Below are positions 4,631-6,246 of a stretch of 6,246 bases of DNA, piece by piece. Source of the DNA: Candidatus Aenigmatarchaeota archaeon (GTDB taxonomy: Archaea; Aenigmatarchaeota; Aenigmatarchaeia; GW2011-AR5); the NCBI GenBank assembly GCA_018304565.1, contig JAGVVX010000042.1, forward strand, positions 1 to 6,246, given 5' to 3'. The notes below the pieces were generated by a model. It was not told where the DNA came from, did no database searches, and saw nothing but the letters and a program-made list of their open reading frames with translations. How positions within the stretch are numbered: position 1 is the first letter of the stretch; each line of letters begins with the position of its first letter. Both the position numbers and the translations under genes were made by a program.

Positions 4631-4804
4631 CTAAACCAGCCTCTTTGTTTTACCTTCCTTCAGGTCTTTTTCAGCTTCCTTTATTGATTCTACATCATCG
4701 TCTGTCAGGATCATGTCTGTGTCTATCATATGCTCTTTTATGTAATCGATATCTGTCCTGATTTCTTTTAGTTCTTTCAGAATCTGCTTATCGTTATCTA
4801 CCAT
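4631..4804 (-). CDS. RelB-like antitoxin
   Basis: From the ATG at 4804 the product is 57 residues. The N-terminal part is a charged helix, likely coiled-coil (DKQILKELKEIRTDIDYIKE), and the C-terminal part TDDDVESIKEAEKDLKEGKT ends KRLV. The acidic helix plus a short E-x-G-K-x-K-R tail is the usual form of small archaeal RelB antitoxins that wrap the toxin; no DNA-binding domain is visible. Assignment rests on size, helix pattern and position before a RelE-like gene. The frame is open to a GTG at 4813. ATG 4804 is preferred because GGAGTGAT lies four bases before it and a TATA-like box is centred about 26 bases upstream; the two signals are partly in conflict, since a leaderless message would lack the ribosome binding site. 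Confidence 0.75.
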   Translation of the reverse strand: MVDNDKQILKELKEIRTDIDYIKEHMIDTDMILTDDDVESIKEAEKDLKEGKTKRLV

Positions 4805-4825
4805 AATAATCACTCCTCTGGGAAT

Positions 4826-4834
4826 CTTAAAAAC
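4826..4834 (-). promoter_or_regulatory. TATA-like box for the toxin-antitoxin operon
   Basis: The minus strand reads GTTTTTAAG here, with its centre about 26 bases before the ATG at 4804. It would give the toxin-antitoxin pair, and possibly rnp4 behind it, a promoter independent of cysS. The fit is by spacing and AT content only. Confidence 0.4.
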
Positions 4835-4852
4835 TTATTGGTTCCAGACTTA

Positions 4853-4966
4853 TTTTTGACTTCTTCAGAAAACCAGCACATTTATGTGCTGGTTGAATGA
4901 GAAGAAGTCGAAAAGAAATCCATAAAGAAACCTCTGACTTTAGTCAGATGTAACAAAGAGGATTTC
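4853..4966 (-). other. Folded intergenic segment after cysS, possible terminator region
   Basis: TTTTTGACTTCTTC (4853-4866) pairs with GAAGAAGTCGAAAA (4901-4914) over 14 positions with one G-T pair, enclosing AACCAGCACA/TGTGCTGGTT (4871-4894, loop TTTA). Next to it GAAATCC (4915-4921) pairs with GGATTTC (4960-4966), enclosing TCTGAC/GTCAGA (4933-4948, loop TTTA). The cysS stop codon is part of the second structure. On the minus-strand RNA the second structure is followed by the U-rich run UUUCUUUUC, so it could act in termination. The two-tier form resembles the segment at 3302-3412 and differs from the short tandem hairpins. Confidence 0.6.
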
Positions 4967-6246
4967 ATTTCTTGATCTTTTTCCATCTAGGACCTTGTGG
5001 TGTGTCTTCAATTATGATCCCCATTTTCTTCAGCTTCCCGCGAATTTCGTCGGATTTCCTGTAGTCTCCTGTTTTCCTCGCTTTCTCGCGTTCCTTGATG
5101 AGTTTTTTCTCAGCTTCGGCTAGTTCTTCTGTTTTCCTAAGAAACTGGAATATTCCGTTTATTTTGAGCATGTAACCATGAGTGAACTTCATAGAAGCGC
5201 TGTCTGTTTTCTTTTCCTCCATCATCTTGTTGACCAGATGAATCATGCTGAACAGTCTCGATAGCGCTTCAGGCGTGTTGAGATCATCGAGCAGGCAAGA
5301 ATCCAGCTCGGCAGATGCTTTCTTCAATCTGCTCAGGGTCTTCTTGTCTTTGGTGCTTTTCTTTGACGCCCTGATTGCATCTTTCAGCCGCAGATAGAAA
5401 TCATTTATGTTGCGCAGCGTATTCTGGGCCTTTTCCAGAGCCTCTAGCGTGAAATTGAGCTGGCTTCGGTAGTGCGTCGACAGGCACAGGTATCTGAAAG
5501 CCAGCGGATCAAAGCCTTTATCCACAAGATCCTGCAGTTTGTAAAAATTCCCGAGAGATTTCGCCATCTTCTTTCCATCAACCAGCATAAATTCGCCATG
5601 CAGCCAGACGTTGACAAACTTCTTTCCTGTGGCTGCTTCTGACTGCGCAATCTCGTTTGTGTGATGTACAGCTATATGATCCACGCCGCCGCAATGTATG
5701 TCAAATGTCGTGCCAAGATATTTCATAGACATGGCCGAGCATTCTATGTGCCATCCGGGGAAACCGACGCCCCACGGAGACTGCCATTCCATCTGGCGCT
5801 TCGCGCCCGCAGGGGAGAGCTTCCATAACGCGAAGTCTGTGGGATTCTTTTTCCCCTGCACCATCTCTACGCGGGCTCCTGCTTTCAGGTCTTCTTTCCT
5901 GAGCCCTGCAAGTTTGCCGTAGTCCCTGAGCCTTGTTGTGTTGAAGTAAATCCCGTCTTTCAGCGCGTATGTATAGCCTTTTTTCTCCAGCGCTGAAATA
6001 AGCCCTATCATTTCTTTGATATGGTCGGTTGCCTTGCACAGTATAGAAGGATGTTTTATGTGGAGTCTTTCCATGTCCTGAAGGAAAGATTTTGTATAGA
6101 AATCAGCTATCTGCCATGCAGTCTTGTTCTCGCGTTTCGCCCCCACTTCCATCTTGTCCTCGCCCGTATCCGCGTCAGAAGTCAGGTGGCCGACATCGGT
6201 TATGTTCATCACGTGCACGACTTTGTAGCCTGAAAATTCAATGACC
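4965..6246 (-). CDS. cysS: Cysteinyl-tRNA synthetase, 3' part (5' end outside the window)
   Basis: The open frame runs to the right edge, giving 426 residues; the N-terminal stretch with the HIGH motif and first zinc cysteine lies outside. Visible class I CysRS landmarks are VMNITDVGHLTSD (13-25), WGVGFPGWHIECSAMS (158-173) with zinc ligand C169, GGVDHIAVHHTNEIAQSEA (186-204) with H194 and E198, GKKMAKSLGN (224-233) as the KMSKS loop in a KMAKS form, and an anticodon-binding helical end with LNTPEAL (322-328). The C-terminus reads KMGIIIEDTPQGPRWKKIKK, as in full-length enzymes. The enzyme charges tRNA-Cys with cysteine in the cytoplasm. A GTG at 6218 should not be taken as the start, because the family sequence continues upstream (FSGYKVVHVMNITD). 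The next gene, an antitoxin, is about 160 bases downstream across a folded gap. Confidence 0.96.
   Translation of the reverse strand, partial: VIEFSGYKVVHVMNITDVGHLTSDADTGEDKMEVGAKRENKTAWQIADFYTKSFLQDMERLHIKHPSILCKATDHIKEMIGLISALEKKGYTYALKDGIYFNTTRLRDYGKLAGLRKEDLKAGARVEMVQGKKNPTDFALWKLSPAGAKRQMEWQSPWGVGFPGWHIECSAMSMKYLGTTFDIHCGGVDHIAVHHTNEIAQSEAATGKKFVNVWLHGEFMLVDGKKMAKSLGNFYKLQDLVDKGFDPLAFRYLCLSTHYRSQLNFTLEALEKAQNTLRNINDFYLRLKDAIRASKKSTKDKKTLSRLKKASAELDSCLLDDLNTPEALSRLFSMIHLVNKMMEEKKTDSASMKFTHGYMLKINGIFQFLRKTEELAEAEKKLIKEREKARKTGDYRKSDEIRGKLKKMGIIIEDTPQGPRWKKIKK

Noticed and set aside
4811..4813. GTG start for the antitoxin
   Set aside because: It lies inside the GGAGTGAT ribosome binding site that serves the ATG at 4804.

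Overview
The window is a stretch of archaeal chromosome in which every credible gene lies on the minus strand. The archaeal assignment rests on gene content: ribosomal protein S19e, a PDCD5/TFAR19-family protein and an Rpr2/Rpp21-type RNase P subunit are archaeal/eukaryotic families. Short TATA-like boxes about 25 bases upstream of several start codons, and GTGAT-type ribosome binding sites, fit this. The lineage cannot be fixed from the sequence; an uncultivated, possibly DPANN-like archaeon is only a guess.

Read in the direction of transcription (right to left), the window starts inside cysS (cysteinyl-tRNA synthetase, 5' end outside). Next come a strongly folded gap, a RelB/RelE-like toxin-antitoxin pair, the RNase P protein gene rnp4, a cluster of tandem hairpins, and rps19e. 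A second folded gap follows, then a 97-residue protein of unknown function and the PDCD5-family gene. This is an information-processing neighbourhood interrupted by a toxin-antitoxin module. After another hairpin cluster (2493-2612) the content changes to cell-surface chemistry: a class I SAM-dependent methyltransferase, a GT2 glycosyltransferase and a GT4 glycosyltransferase cut by the left edge. Each of these three has its own TATA-like box, so they look like separate transcription units, plausibly for polysaccharide or glycan synthesis.

The most unusual content is a family of tandem mini-hairpins (about 8-bp stem, 3-4 base loop) in three places: 2493-2612, 3120-3176 and 3894-4023. Stem sequences differ from hairpin to hairpin but stay self-complementary. 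Several linkers are perfect six-base palindromes (AGATCT three times, GAATTC, GCATGC). Two copies share a 57-base block in opposite orientations, identical at 50 positions; six of the seven differences fill the two loop triplets. One copy lies in frame inside the 97-residue ORF, and another supplies the last codons and stop of rnp4. This resembles the behaviour of Rickettsia palindromic elements, but in an archaeon. Other points of interest are a toxin ORF separated from its antitoxin by one in-frame TAG with no ATG start, and a 27-codon reading frame overlapping the GT2 stop at an A6 run.

No gap exceeds 300 bases. No tRNA, rRNA, CRISPR array, transposase or replication origin was recognised.
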